Of a stretch of 64,000 nt of DNA, positions 52,846 to 61,278 are shown piece after piece. Positions within the stretch are counted from its first letter, which is position 1. The number at the start of each line of letters is the position of its first letter. The DNA is from Nitrospira_D sp019636945. GTDB taxonomy: Bacteria > Nitrospirota > Nitrospiria > Nitrospirales > Nitrospiraceae. Below the pieces are notes generated by a model. That model made no database searches. It was not told where the DNA came from and was given only the letters and a program-made list of their open reading frames with translations. The stretch lies in assembly GCF_047338595.1 (NCBI RefSeq), contig NZ_JBLFBO010000012.1, forward strand, positions 20,862 to 84,861. The letters run 5' to 3'. A program made the position numbers and the translations under genes.

Positions 52846-53991
52846 TTAGAACGTCAAGGAAATAGAAGCAGACACGAGTGCACCCTTTTCACGAAAGTCA
52901 TACCCCCCACCGGCATCGGCCCGGAAATTAAACCATCGCATCCCCAGGCCTGCCGTCGGAACGAATGGGGTGGACGCATCCTGCATATTTTTGAATGTTC
53001 CGATCCGAAACGAAAGAAATTCCGACAAAATTGTCTGTTCGAGTCCCAAGCTCAAAAGTTGGCTCTTCACACCTGGGATAAAGGTCTTGTTTGACGTTGC
53101 ATCCACATCGGCGGTCAAGGTCAGGGTCGAATAGGGGTTAATCGCAACTCCAGCTCGGACCTGTGGTTCCAGCTTCAGCTCGCCTCCGCCGGCGGCGTCG
53201 AAAGTTGGCTTATTGATATCCTTTGCAACGACCCCAAACCTCACCCAGGAGGATGGACGATAGATTGCCCCGATGTCAATTCCGTAGGTTGTAGAGATAT
53301 TCGGTTTACCGAAGTGATCGGTTGTGCTGACCCCACTTCCCCCTTGGAGAGCGGTGGAGCCATTGTACGCAGCACCTTGAATGACCTTTGCCGTAATTCC
53401 GATAGAAAACGTCTTGTCAGCGAAGGCATAGGCATAGGAAAAGGCGAGTTGCCTGGCTTCCAGGCCGCGCAGCGCCATTTGACCAGTCACCGTGACCGGC
53501 GATCCTGGCCCAACGGGTGGGGTCACCGTCACGGGTGTTGAGACGAATCCACCGCCTGTGGCGACATCCGAGACATTGAATCCGAAGGCATGTTCACCAA
53601 GATGTCCTTTGAAATAGAGGCCGGCCGATCCGTTGACTGAAACCGTGGCACCGGGCCGGTTGATGCGATCGGCAATCAACTGGGCTTTCACCAGATTTGC
53701 TGGAGAGGTATCAGTACGATCGAAGTTCTCCAGGTCATGCAGGGCATCTCCGATGCCGAGACGGTCTGTCGCTTGCCCACCGCCTTGAAGGCGAATGTCG
53801 ACGGTTTGAGTCATGGCCAGGCCGGCAGGATTCCAATAGGTGGCGAGCGCATTGGTTGTCACGGCCACACCGGCTCCACCCATACCCATGGCACGAGGGC
53901 CTGAGATGACGAATTCCGCCGCGGATACGAGTGACGGCCATGCTGACAGAACCAGCAACAGGCCTATGCGGAGGGGATGTGAAGGGTGCAT
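52846..53991 (-). CDS. Outer-membrane beta-barrel protein, TraF/FadL-like
   Basis: The 381-residue protein has a signal peptide ending WPSLVSA and an N-terminus AEFVISGPRAMGMGGAGVAVTTNALATYWNPAGLA, the opening of FadL/OmpP1- and TraF-type barrels. Alternating beta-strands end in GALVSASISLTF with the C-terminal Phe used by the Bam machine. No conjugation genes are near, so the TraF label is only homology. ATG 53991 (MHPSHPLRIG) is preferred over TTG 54009. It precedes the lipoprotein gene and may form a transport or adhesion pair with it. Confidence 0.82.
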   Translation of the reverse strand: MHPSHPLRIGLLLVLSAWPSLVSAAEFVISGPRAMGMGGAGVAVTTNALATYWNPAGLAMTQTVDIRLQGGGQATDRLGIGDALHDLENFDRTDTSPANLVKAQLIADRINRPGATVSVNGSAGLYFKGHLGEHAFGFNVSDVATGGGFVSTPVTVTPPVGPGSPVTVTGQMALRGLEARQLAFSYAYAFADKTFSIGITAKVIQGAAYNGSTALQGGSGVSTTDHFGKPNISTTYGIDIGAIYRPSSWVRFGVVAKDINKPTFDAAGGGELKLEPQVRAGVAINPYSTLTLTADVDATSNKTFIPGVKSQLLSLGLEQTILSEFLSFRIGTFKNMQDASTPFVPTAGLGMRWFNFRADAGGGYDFREKGALVSASISLTF

Positions 53992-54172
53992 GTCGAGCTC
54001 TACGGTCAATGAGAACCTAGGCGAGTCTAGAGAAGGATCAAAAGTTCGTCAAGGAATCGCGGGTTGCTCACCGGTCGGTGTGAAGGGCATGAGGGGTCTG
54101 CCCACCACATGTCTCCAGACGGACAGAAGGAATGCGAACGAGGGAAGACTCTCGCCGGGTGGTGAGTCGTCT

Positions 54173-54835
54173 TCAGACGATTTGTCCGTCCTGCATGTGG
54201 ATAATGCGATCGGACTGAGCCGAGAGCTTGTCGTTATGCGTGACGATCACGAACGTCGTACCGCGCGTCTGGCTCAACGTGCGCATCAATCCAAACAACC
54301 CGTCTCCGCTGTGGGTGTCCAGGTTGCCGGTCGGTTCATCTGCCAAGACAACATCCGGCTTCTGCATGAGTGCGCGGGCCATGGCGACTCGCTGCTGCTC
54401 TCCTCCTGACAGCTCTCCGGGCTTGTGATGCAACCGATGTCCCAATCCGACTTCCGTGAGGAGGGTAGTGGCTTCTGTGCTGACAATGGCGGGGTCGCGA
54501 CGTTGCACGAGCGCCGGCATGCAGGCATTTTCCAACGCCGTGAATTCGGCGAGCAAGTGATGGAATTGGAAGACGAACCCGATTCGTCTATTACGGAACT
54601 CCGCTTGCTGCGCCTCGGTCATGCGAAAGAGGTCCTGCCCATCGAACGTGACGGTTCCGCTACTCGGTTTATCTAGGGTGCCGATAATGTGGAGCAAGGT
54701 GCTCTTACCGGCCCCGGAGGCTCCGACAATGGCCACCAACTCTCCGCGCTGAATCTCAAGATTGATTCCCTTGAGCACGGGCACTTCGTAGGATCCCATT
54801 GAGAAGGATTTATGGAGATTGGTGACGTTAATCAT
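54173..54835 (-). CDS. lolD: Lipoprotein-releasing ABC transporter ATPase
   Basis: The 220-residue ATPase powers extraction of outer-membrane lipoproteins from the inner membrane. It has Walker A GASGAGKST, the Q-loop FVFQFHHLLAEFTALEN (the FQFHHLLxEF form is typical of LolD), signature LSGGEQQRVA and Walker B VVLADEPTGNLD, then the H-loop VTHND. It lies downstream of the LolC/E-like permease on the same strand, with a repeat-filled 105-bp spacer between them. Confidence 0.93.
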   Translation of the reverse strand: MINVTNLHKSFSMGSYEVPVLKGINLEIQRGELVAIVGASGAGKSTLLHIIGTLDKPSSGTVTFDGQDLFRMTEAQQAEFRNRRIGFVFQFHHLLAEFTALENACMPALVQRRDPAIVSTEATTLLTEVGLGHRLHHKPGELSGGEQQRVAMARALMQKPDVVLADEPTGNLDTHSGDGLFGLMRTLSQTRGTTFVIVTHNDKLSAQSDRIIHMQDGQIV

Positions 54836-54852
54836 GTTCAGTGGTGAGTTGT

Positions 54853-54934
54853 GAGGACTGAGGACTGAGGGCTGAGGCTCGGAGTATTGGGATAGAAATT
54901 ACGACTCAGTCCTCGGCCATCAATTCTCAGTCCT
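54853..54934. repeat. Short tandem and inverted repeats in the lolC-lolD spacer
   Basis: GAGGACT occurs twice in a row near 54853-54867, followed by GAGGGCTGAGG. GAGGACTGAG (54853-54862) pairs with CTCAGTCCTC (54905-54914), and CTCAGTCCT is present again at 54926-54934. A similar TTCAGCATTCAGCCCTCAGC motif lies in the lysS-prfB spacer near 57720-57742. It is probably a simple intergenic repeat class; an mRNA hairpin role is possible. Confidence 0.55.
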
Positions 54935-54940
54935 GTGAGT

Positions 54941-56218
54941 TTATTCATAACGCAACGCCGCCACCGGTTCCAACTTTGCGGCCTGATTGGCTGGGTGGAC
55001 CGTTGCGACAAAACTAATCAAGATGGCCGACCCCGCCACGAGCAATACATCCTCGGCCAATACGTGCACCGGAATAGTCGAGATGTAATACACGCTCGGG
55101 TCGAAGGTCCAAAATGTTTGAATGAGCCAGAGAAACGCATAGCCTAACGGGATCCCGATGCCGGTTCCGGTGAATCCAATGATCAATCCGTTGAGCATGA
55201 AAATGCGGCGGATGCTCTGCTTGGTCGCGCCCATGGCCTTGAGGATCGCAATTTCTTTCTGCTTCTCCGTCACGATCATGGTCAATGTGCTGACGATGTT
55301 GAATGAGGCCACAATCGTGATCAGGACCAGCAGGAGAAACATCATCGTCTTCTCCAGTTTGAGCGCCGAAAATAGGTTACGATTCATCTGCATCCAATCT
55401 CTGGCCCCATGGCTGAATCCTAACTCCTGTTCAATGTTTCGAGCGATATCTGCGGCACGGAACACATCGGTGACTTTGACCTCCACGCCGGACACGCTGG
55501 CAGCCATGTTGAAAAACTTTTGGGCTTCGCCGAGCTCGATGTAGGCCAGAGACGAATCGTATTCGTACATGCCGGAATGGAAGAGGGCAACGACGGCAAA
55601 GGTTCGAATCTTGGGGACCATCCCCATTGCGCTGATCGGTCCAACGGGAGAGACCACATTGACAGTGTCGCCTACAAACACCCCCAACCTAAGAGCCAGC
55701 TCTTTGCCGAGGATAATGCCTGGCTTTTCAACGAGACGTGGTGCTGCTTGGGGATCGTCGGCAGGAGTCTGCATCACCTTGATGGGTGTGAGGAGATCAA
55801 CGAGCTGTCCTGCCGTAATGTTTTTACCGAGCTCCGTCACATTCGCTTCTCGCTTTGGGTCGATTCCGCGAAGGACGATCCCTTGCACCCCAGATTGCGT
55901 TGTCAGGAGCACCTGTCGGAGGACAAACGGGGTAGCCGCCACCACGTCGGGGACCGTCTGAACCTTGTCGGTGAGACGGTCATAGTCGGTCATATTCTCT
56001 TTCATGCGTTCTTGGACGATGATATGGGCGGTGGTGCCGAGGATCTTGCTTTGAATGTCTTCTCGGAATCCGGTCATGATGCCGACAGTGCCGATCAATG
56101 CCGCCACGCCCAATGTAATACCCGCGATCGACACAAAGGTATTCAGTGAGATGGTCCGGTTCCGACGCTTGGCGCGGAGGTAGCGGAGTCCGACGAAGAT
56201 TTCAAAGGGAAGGGTCAC
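54941..56218 (-). CDS. lolC: Lipoprotein-releasing ABC transporter permease (LolC/LolE family)
   Basis: The 425-residue permease has four helices: one near the N-terminus (TFVSIAGITLGVAALIGTVG) and three at the C-terminus (FLLLVLITIVASFNIVSTL, GLIIGFTGTGIGIPLGYAFL and a last one before VHPANQAAKLEPVAALRYE). A ~200-residue periplasmic MacB-like domain lies between. GLRYLRAKRRNRTISLNTFVS is the family start. Only one permease gene is seen, so the complex may be homodimeric as in LolF-type systems. GTG 56218 starts 3 nt from the lysS stop. Confidence 0.92.
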   Translation of the reverse strand: MTLPFEIFVGLRYLRAKRRNRTISLNTFVSIAGITLGVAALIGTVGIMTGFREDIQSKILGTTAHIIVQERMKENMTDYDRLTDKVQTVPDVVAATPFVLRQVLLTTQSGVQGIVLRGIDPKREANVTELGKNITAGQLVDLLTPIKVMQTPADDPQAAPRLVEKPGIILGKELALRLGVFVGDTVNVVSPVGPISAMGMVPKIRTFAVVALFHSGMYEYDSSLAYIELGEAQKFFNMAASVSGVEVKVTDVFRAADIARNIEQELGFSHGARDWMQMNRNLFSALKLEKTMMFLLLVLITIVASFNIVSTLTMIVTEKQKEIAILKAMGATKQSIRRIFMLNGLIIGFTGTGIGIPLGYAFLWLIQTFWTFDPSVYYISTIPVHVLAEDVLLVAGSAILISFVATVHPANQAAKLEPVAALRYE

Positions 56219-56220
56219 GC

Positions 56221-57705
56221 TTAAGATTTCTCCGGTCGGAGCTGAGGAAAGAGGACAACATCCCGAATGGATGCTTGGTCGGTCAACAGCATGATCAGAC
56301 GGTCGATCCCGATCCCTTCTCCTGCGGTCGGGGGCATGCCGAATTCGAGTGCGCGCAAGAAATCTTCATCGACGACATGGGCTTCCTCATCGCCTGCCTC
56401 ACGCTGCGCGGCTTGACCTTCAAACCGCTCACGTTGGTCCAACGGATCGTTCAGCTCGGAAAAGGCGTTCGCAATTTCTCTCCCGGCGATGTACAGCTCG
56501 AATCGATCGGTCAAGGTCGGATCTGCATCCTTCCGCCTCGCGAGTGGAGAGATTTCAATCGGGTAGTCGGTGATAAAGGTCGGCTGTTGAAGATTCGGCT
56601 CAACGGTTTCCTCAAAGATTTCGTTGAGGATCGCGAATAAGGTGGATGTGGGGTCCACGTGGACATTCAGCTGTTTGGCTGCTGCCAGGGCCTTGTCACG
56701 ATCATGGAGGACCGACGAGTCGAGACGATTCACTTCCAGAATGGCCTGATGGTAGGACCATCGCCGCCAGGGGGGTGTGAGGATGATCTCCTTGCCCTGG
56801 TATTGAATCACCGTCTTACCCATGAGCTGTTGAGCCAAGCTGGAGATGAGTTCTTCGGTGAGAGCGATCAGATCCTGATAGTCCGCGTAGGACATGTAGA
56901 ATTCCAGCATCGTAAATTCAGGATTGTGAATCGTCGAGATGCCTTCATTCCTAAAGTTGCGGTTGATCTCGAAGACCCGCGGAAATCCTCCGACGATCAG
57001 GCGCTTCAGATAGAGTTCCGGTGCGATACGCAGATAAAGATCCACGCCGAGCGCATTATGATGCGTGACGAACGGCTTTGCCGCTGCGCCTCCGGGAATG
57101 GGATGCATCATCGGGGTCTCCACCTCCAGGAACCCTCGTTCGATCAGGAAGGATCGGATTCCGGCGATGATCCGGCTTCGAGTAGCGAAGATGTGGTGGA
57201 CTTGAGGATTGGCGATCAGATCAACGTAGCGCTGCCGATACCTGGTCTCGACATCGGTCAGCCCATGCCATTTTTCGGGCAGCGGGCGAAGGGCCTTACT
57301 GAGAAAGGTCAGGTGATGAACCTCGACCGTGAATTCGTCCGTCTTGGTACGAAACAACGTTCCGGTGACGCCGATCCAGTCGCCGAGATCCAGCTGTTCG
57401 ACAACGGTATAGGCCTGGTCTGACAGGAAATCTTTCTTCAGATAGACCTGGAGGCGGTCGGCTCCGTCCTGTAAGACGGCGAATCCCGCCTTGCCGAAAC
57501 GCCGCAGGGCAACTACACGCCCAGCAAGGGTGCACGAGATCTTTTCTTGTTCGAGCACCTGTTTGGTTTTCTCACCGTGTAGCTTGATGAGCTGTCCGGC
57601 TCGGTCGTTTACCTCGAAACGGGTCCCGTAGGGTGCGACGCCGACCTCTCGAAGGACGTCAAGTTTCTTGATTCGTTGCTGCCGCTGTTCGTTCAGTTCA
57701 TCCAT
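56221..57705 (-). CDS. lysS: Lysyl-tRNA synthetase, class II
   Basis: The 494-residue enzyme charges tRNA-Lys. It has an N-terminal OB-fold anticodon domain (SCTLAGRVVALRRFGKAGF), class II motif 2 (RVFEINRNFRNEGISTIHNPEF) and motif 3 (GIGIDRLIMLLTDQASIRDV). ETPMMHPIPGGAAAKPF is also conserved in LysRS. It lies 39 bp after prfB and abuts lolC, so protein synthesis and lipoprotein sorting genes share a transcript. Length is normal. Confidence 0.96.
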   Translation of the reverse strand: MDELNEQRQQRIKKLDVLREVGVAPYGTRFEVNDRAGQLIKLHGEKTKQVLEQEKISCTLAGRVVALRRFGKAGFAVLQDGADRLQVYLKKDFLSDQAYTVVEQLDLGDWIGVTGTLFRTKTDEFTVEVHHLTFLSKALRPLPEKWHGLTDVETRYRQRYVDLIANPQVHHIFATRSRIIAGIRSFLIERGFLEVETPMMHPIPGGAAAKPFVTHHNALGVDLYLRIAPELYLKRLIVGGFPRVFEINRNFRNEGISTIHNPEFTMLEFYMSYADYQDLIALTEELISSLAQQLMGKTVIQYQGKEIILTPPWRRWSYHQAILEVNRLDSSVLHDRDKALAAAKQLNVHVDPTSTLFAILNEIFEETVEPNLQQPTFITDYPIEISPLARRKDADPTLTDRFELYIAGREIANAFSELNDPLDQRERFEGQAAQREAGDEEAHVVDEDFLRALEFGMPPTAGEGIGIDRLIMLLTDQASIRDVVLFPQLRPEKS

Positions 57706-57744
57706 GGGGTTGCTCTAAAGTCTTCAGCATTCAGCCCTCAGCTC

Positions 57745-58891
57745 CTAGATGTCGTCATCTTGATCGCTGATGGCTGGCGCCTGACTGCTCCCTTTTGTGA
57801 TCTTTTTGGTGAGATAGGCTTCAATGAAGCCATCGAGATCCCCGTCCATGACGGAAGCCACCACACCGGTTTGATGGCCGGTTCGGTGATCCTTCACCAT
57901 TTGGTAGGGCTGGAACACGTACGACCGAATTTGGCTGCCCCACGCGATATCTTTCTTTTCACCGACGATGGCGTTGAACTCAGCTTCCTTCTTCTGCTGC
58001 TCCAGTTCAAAGAGGCGTGCTTTTAAGATCTTCATCGCCCCGTTTCGATTCTGAAGTTGAGACCGTTCGTTCTGGCACTGCACGACGATCCCACTCGGGA
58101 GATGGGTGATGCGGATGGCAGTCTCTACCTTGTTGACGTTCTGGCCTCCGGCACCTCCTGCGCGGAACGTGTCGATCCGCAGATCCTTGTCTTCGACCAC
58201 GACATCGATATCCTCGCTCAGCTCCGGATACACGAAGACGGACGCAAACGACGTGTGCCGCCGCTTGTTGGAGTCGAAGGGTGAAATACGTACCAAGCGA
58301 TGAACGCCGGCTTCCGCTTTGAGGTACCCATAGGCATAGGGTCCGGTGATTGAAACGGTGACGCTTTTGATGCCTGCTTCATCGCCGGGCAGCAGGTCCA
58401 ACGTGTCTACCTTGAATTTCTTCTGCTCCGCCCACCGCACATACATACGAAGAAGCATTTGCGCCCAATCCTGCGACTCGGTGCCACCGGCACCTGGGTG
58501 AATCGCCAGAATGGCGTTATTGGAGTCCAGTTCGCCGGACAAGAGCAGTTCGACCCGTAGAGTGGCCAAGCGCGGCTCCAGCCGGCTCAACTCTGTCGTG
58601 AGCTCCATCTCCAGGCCGGCGTCACCACTCTCACGTGCAAGTTCCAGCAGCGCGCCGATATCGCCCATTTTTGTTTCAAGTTCCTGCCACTGCCGCAGCT
58701 CTCGCTCGATCGTCGTTTTTTTTCGGCTTACGGCAGCCGCAGCGCGGGCATCGTTCCAGAAGTGCGGCTGACCCATCTGCGCTTCAAGTTCTTGCAACTG
58801 AGACGTCATATGAGCGAAGTCAAAGATGCCCCCGTAATTCCGAGACTTGATCTGCCAGGGCGTGCACGCGACCTTCGACTTCCTCTAACAT
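57745..58891 (-). CDS. prfB: Peptide chain release factor 2, needs +1 frameshift
   Basis: The 381-residue RF2 terminates translation at UGA and UAA. The ORF from ATG 58891 (AAGGAGGATC ribosome site) runs 23 codons to a TGA (58820-58822); reading then shifts +1 to GAC and stays open to 57745. The body holds the SPF-type anticodon tripeptide (RISPFDS), the GGQ motif (FRAGGAGGQNVNKVE) and IRITHLPSG. The in-frame UGA is read by RF2 itself, the classical autoregulatory loop. It sits between lnt and lysS on one strand. Confidence 0.96.
58819..58834 (-). promoter_or_regulatory. RF2 programmed +1 frameshift site
   Basis: The minus strand reads CGG GGG CAT CTT TGA C: an internal Shine-Dalgarno-like CGGGGG, three bases, then the slippery CTT and the UGA-C context. 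This equals the layout of the well-studied prfB shift signal. Low RF2 lets the ribosome slip past the stop and make more RF2. Confidence 0.93.
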
Positions 58892-58913
58892 GCCACGATC
58901 CTCCTTGCTTCGG

Positions 58914-60530
58914 TCAGGCCGGTGTGATGGCCGTCATGACTGGTTCTTTGCTGCGGAAATACCCAAACAGGCACAAAAGCGCGCAGAGTATAACACAGGC
59001 GTAGGCAAACACATCGCCGTAATAACTGTAGAAGGTCGGGATTTGTCTGGTCGGGATCACGGCGTGGGAGGCCTGCTCCGTGAACAGGGGCGTCTCGTGG
59101 ATAATCTGTCCGAAGGGGTCGATGAACCCGGAGATGCCTGTGTTGGCGGCGCGCGCGAAGGCGACGTGATTCTCCACGGAGCGAAAGACGACCATGGCAA
59201 AGTGCTGGGCAGGGGCTGAGGACGGCCCGAACCATCCATCATTTGTGATCGTCACCAAAAACTCCGCTCCGTTTGCGGCGAACTGACGGACTAAATCCGG
59301 GAAAATGACTTCATAACAGATTGCCACACCGAACTTGATGGGTCGTGAACCAGGGGAACCTTCTGTTCCCCATGACTTTGGTGTGAAGGAGAGCGTGGTT
59401 GGCCCCGGGCCTGCCTCGAAATCACCGATTCCCTCTACCAACTTATCGAGGAAGAATAACAACGAGGATTTGAGAGGGATGTATTCCCCAAAAGGGACGA
59501 GATGGTGTTTATCGTATCGGCCGATGAGCGTACCGTCTCTCCCCAGCAGGTAGGCGCTGTTCAAAAGATAGGGACGGCGATCCGGATAAAACCGCAAGGC
59601 CGGACTCCCGAGAAGAATCGGCGCCTGGGCCCGTTCCGCCCATGCGATCAGTTGCACCTGATACTCCTTTTCACGCTCCAAGATGAACGGTGTCGCGGCT
59701 TCCGGCCACACGACCAAGTCAGTAGCGGTTCCCAGTTCGGCAGTCAGTCGATCGAAGCGCTGCATTGTTTCATCGCGGAAGGCCCTATCCCACTTCACGG
59801 CTTGATCGATGTTCGGCTGGACGACTCCAACAGTAATGGAAGTGTTCGGATCTCTTGTGTTGCGATCGCTCAAGATCGCCGAGCTGTAGATCCACGAGAG
59901 TACCATGCAGGCGGCTGCAGTCGTGAGGAGCTCCCAGGGAAGCTTGACCGGGTGAAACCCACGGAAAAATGGCATGATCCACAAGATCAGTTCTGCCAGC
60001 GCAAGATTCACCAGGACAATGAGGAACGAAATGCCGTACACGCCTGTATGGTCTGCGATCTGAATCAATTCCAATTCGCGGTATTGAGAATACCCCAGAA
60101 GGCACCAGGGAAGGCCTGAGAGGAGGTAGGTGCGGAACAACTCAAGGGCGACCCAGAAGCATGGGGCAAAGAAAATTCCGTAGCGTGGGATGAGGTCACG
60201 GAGCCAGACGACAGCAAGACTGTAGAGGCCCGTGTACAGTCCTAGGTATGCGGTCAGCAAGAGGAGGATGGCGTAACTCACCGGTTCTGGAACCTTGCCG
60301 TACGTGGTCATGGCGGTGACAACCCAGGCCATGATGCCGGTGAACCCGATCAATCCACTCAGCCAGCCGATCCAAAACGCCCGCAGCTTGGAACATTGAT
60401 CGAGCGCGAGGTGAAGAGGAATGAGGACAATCCAGGCTAGCAAACCCAGGTCGAACTTGGGGAAGCAGAGGGGTAGGAATAACCCACTCGCGCAGGCAAA
60501 GATAAGTTGGCGCGAACGAGCCCTCTCCAT
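58914..60530 (-). CDS. lnt: Apolipoprotein N-acyltransferase
   Basis: The 538-residue inner-membrane enzyme adds the third acyl chain to lipoproteins, the last step before Lol export. It has about six to eight helices, then a nitrilase-like periplasmic domain with the Glu of VVWPEAATPFI, the Lys of RYDKHHLVPFGEYIPL and the Cys of VAICYEVIFPDLV, and a final helix. ATG 60530 (MERARSRQ) is preferred; the frame extends to 60584. It leads the minus-strand block lnt-prfB-lysS-lolC-lolD, so lipoprotein maturation and sorting genes share a block. Confidence 0.93.
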   Translation of the reverse strand: MERARSRQLIFACASGLFLPLCFPKFDLGLLAWIVLIPLHLALDQCSKLRAFWIGWLSGLIGFTGIMAWVVTAMTTYGKVPEPVSYAILLLLTAYLGLYTGLYSLAVVWLRDLIPRYGIFFAPCFWVALELFRTYLLSGLPWCLLGYSQYRELELIQIADHTGVYGISFLIVLVNLALAELILWIMPFFRGFHPVKLPWELLTTAAACMVLSWIYSSAILSDRNTRDPNTSITVGVVQPNIDQAVKWDRAFRDETMQRFDRLTAELGTATDLVVWPEAATPFILEREKEYQVQLIAWAERAQAPILLGSPALRFYPDRRPYLLNSAYLLGRDGTLIGRYDKHHLVPFGEYIPLKSSLLFFLDKLVEGIGDFEAGPGPTTLSFTPKSWGTEGSPGSRPIKFGVAICYEVIFPDLVRQFAANGAEFLVTITNDGWFGPSSAPAQHFAMVVFRSVENHVAFARAANTGISGFIDPFGQIIHETPLFTEQASHAVIPTRQIPTFYSYYGDVFAYACVILCALLCLFGYFRSKEPVMTAITPA

Positions 60531-60632
60531 CGTGCTGTACCTTAACGAAAAGCTTCGATGAGTTGCAAGGGAATGCCCGAACAATCAGCGACTTGAGAGG
60601 ATGTCGGATGCTTTTCTCGGTCTGGATGGGGT

Positions 60633-60974
60633 ATGCTCATTTACATGGAGCGTCGTCAGCATCGTCGGGTTCCCGCCCATGTGAAAAGCCTGGTTCGGGT
60701 GAACTCGCACGAAGTGGAAGGTGAGACACGCGATGTATCACTGAGCGGCGCCCAGATAGAGAGTTCCCTCGTGGTCCAACCAGGAAGGCAGATCGCCGTC
60801 AAATTGATTGTCCCAGGAGACGATACCCCGATCCTAATTGAACAAGCCCGGGTGCAATGGAATGTCGATCGAACGTTCGGGGTGCGATTTGTCGATCTCC
60901 GACCCCGGGAGTTGGATGAATTGGAACAGCTCATCGACGACTATATCGCGTTGGATGAAGAAAGGCAGTCATGA
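60633..60974 (+). CDS. PilZ-domain protein
   Basis: The 113-residue protein is a single PilZ domain: MERRQHRRVPAHVKSLV gives the RxxxR motif, ETRDVSLSGAQIES the DxSxxG motif, and ARVQWNVDRTFGVRFV the closing strands. It likely binds c-di-GMP. It is divergent from lnt and overlaps the next small gene by 4 nt (ATGA). ATG 60633 is taken; ATG 60645 is possible. Confidence 0.85.
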   Translation: MLIYMERRQHRRVPAHVKSLVRVNSHEVEGETRDVSLSGAQIESSLVVQPGRQIAVKLIVPGDDTPILIEQARVQWNVDRTFGVRFVDLRPRELDELEQLIDDYIALDEERQS

Positions 60975-61183
60975 AGTCTTTGAACCATCTGAATGAAACA
61001 CAGCATGACGATCCTCGCAGCTGGATCGGTGGGGAGGCGACGGTCGGTTCCCAAGCCGGTCGCTATATCCGTCGTCAGGCAGGTCCATCTACGTCATTGC
61101 TCGGTGTGATCCTTGGCCTGACTTTCTTCAGTGGCTTAGCTCTGGGGAGCTCGCTGGGCTTGCTCTGTAGAACCAAGAAGTAA
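60971..61183 (+). CDS. Small membrane protein coupled to a PilZ gene
   Basis: The 70-residue protein has a polar N-terminal half (RSWIGGEATVGSQAGRYIRR) and one hydrophobic helix (SLLGVILGLTFFSGLALGSS) near the C-terminus. It shares an ATGA overlap with the PilZ gene, so the two are probably translated together and might be partners. No family was recognised. Confidence 0.6.
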   Translation: MKSLNHLNETQHDDPRSWIGGEATVGSQAGRYIRRQAGPSTSLLGVILGLTFFSGLALGSSLGLLCRTKK

Positions 61184-61278
61184 AAAGCCTTCCAGGCGAC
61201 ACTCCTTCCGTTGACGTTCTCCGCCTCCATTGCTAGGATCCTCATCCTTCCATAAAGTGTTTACCTAAGGGGGATCAG

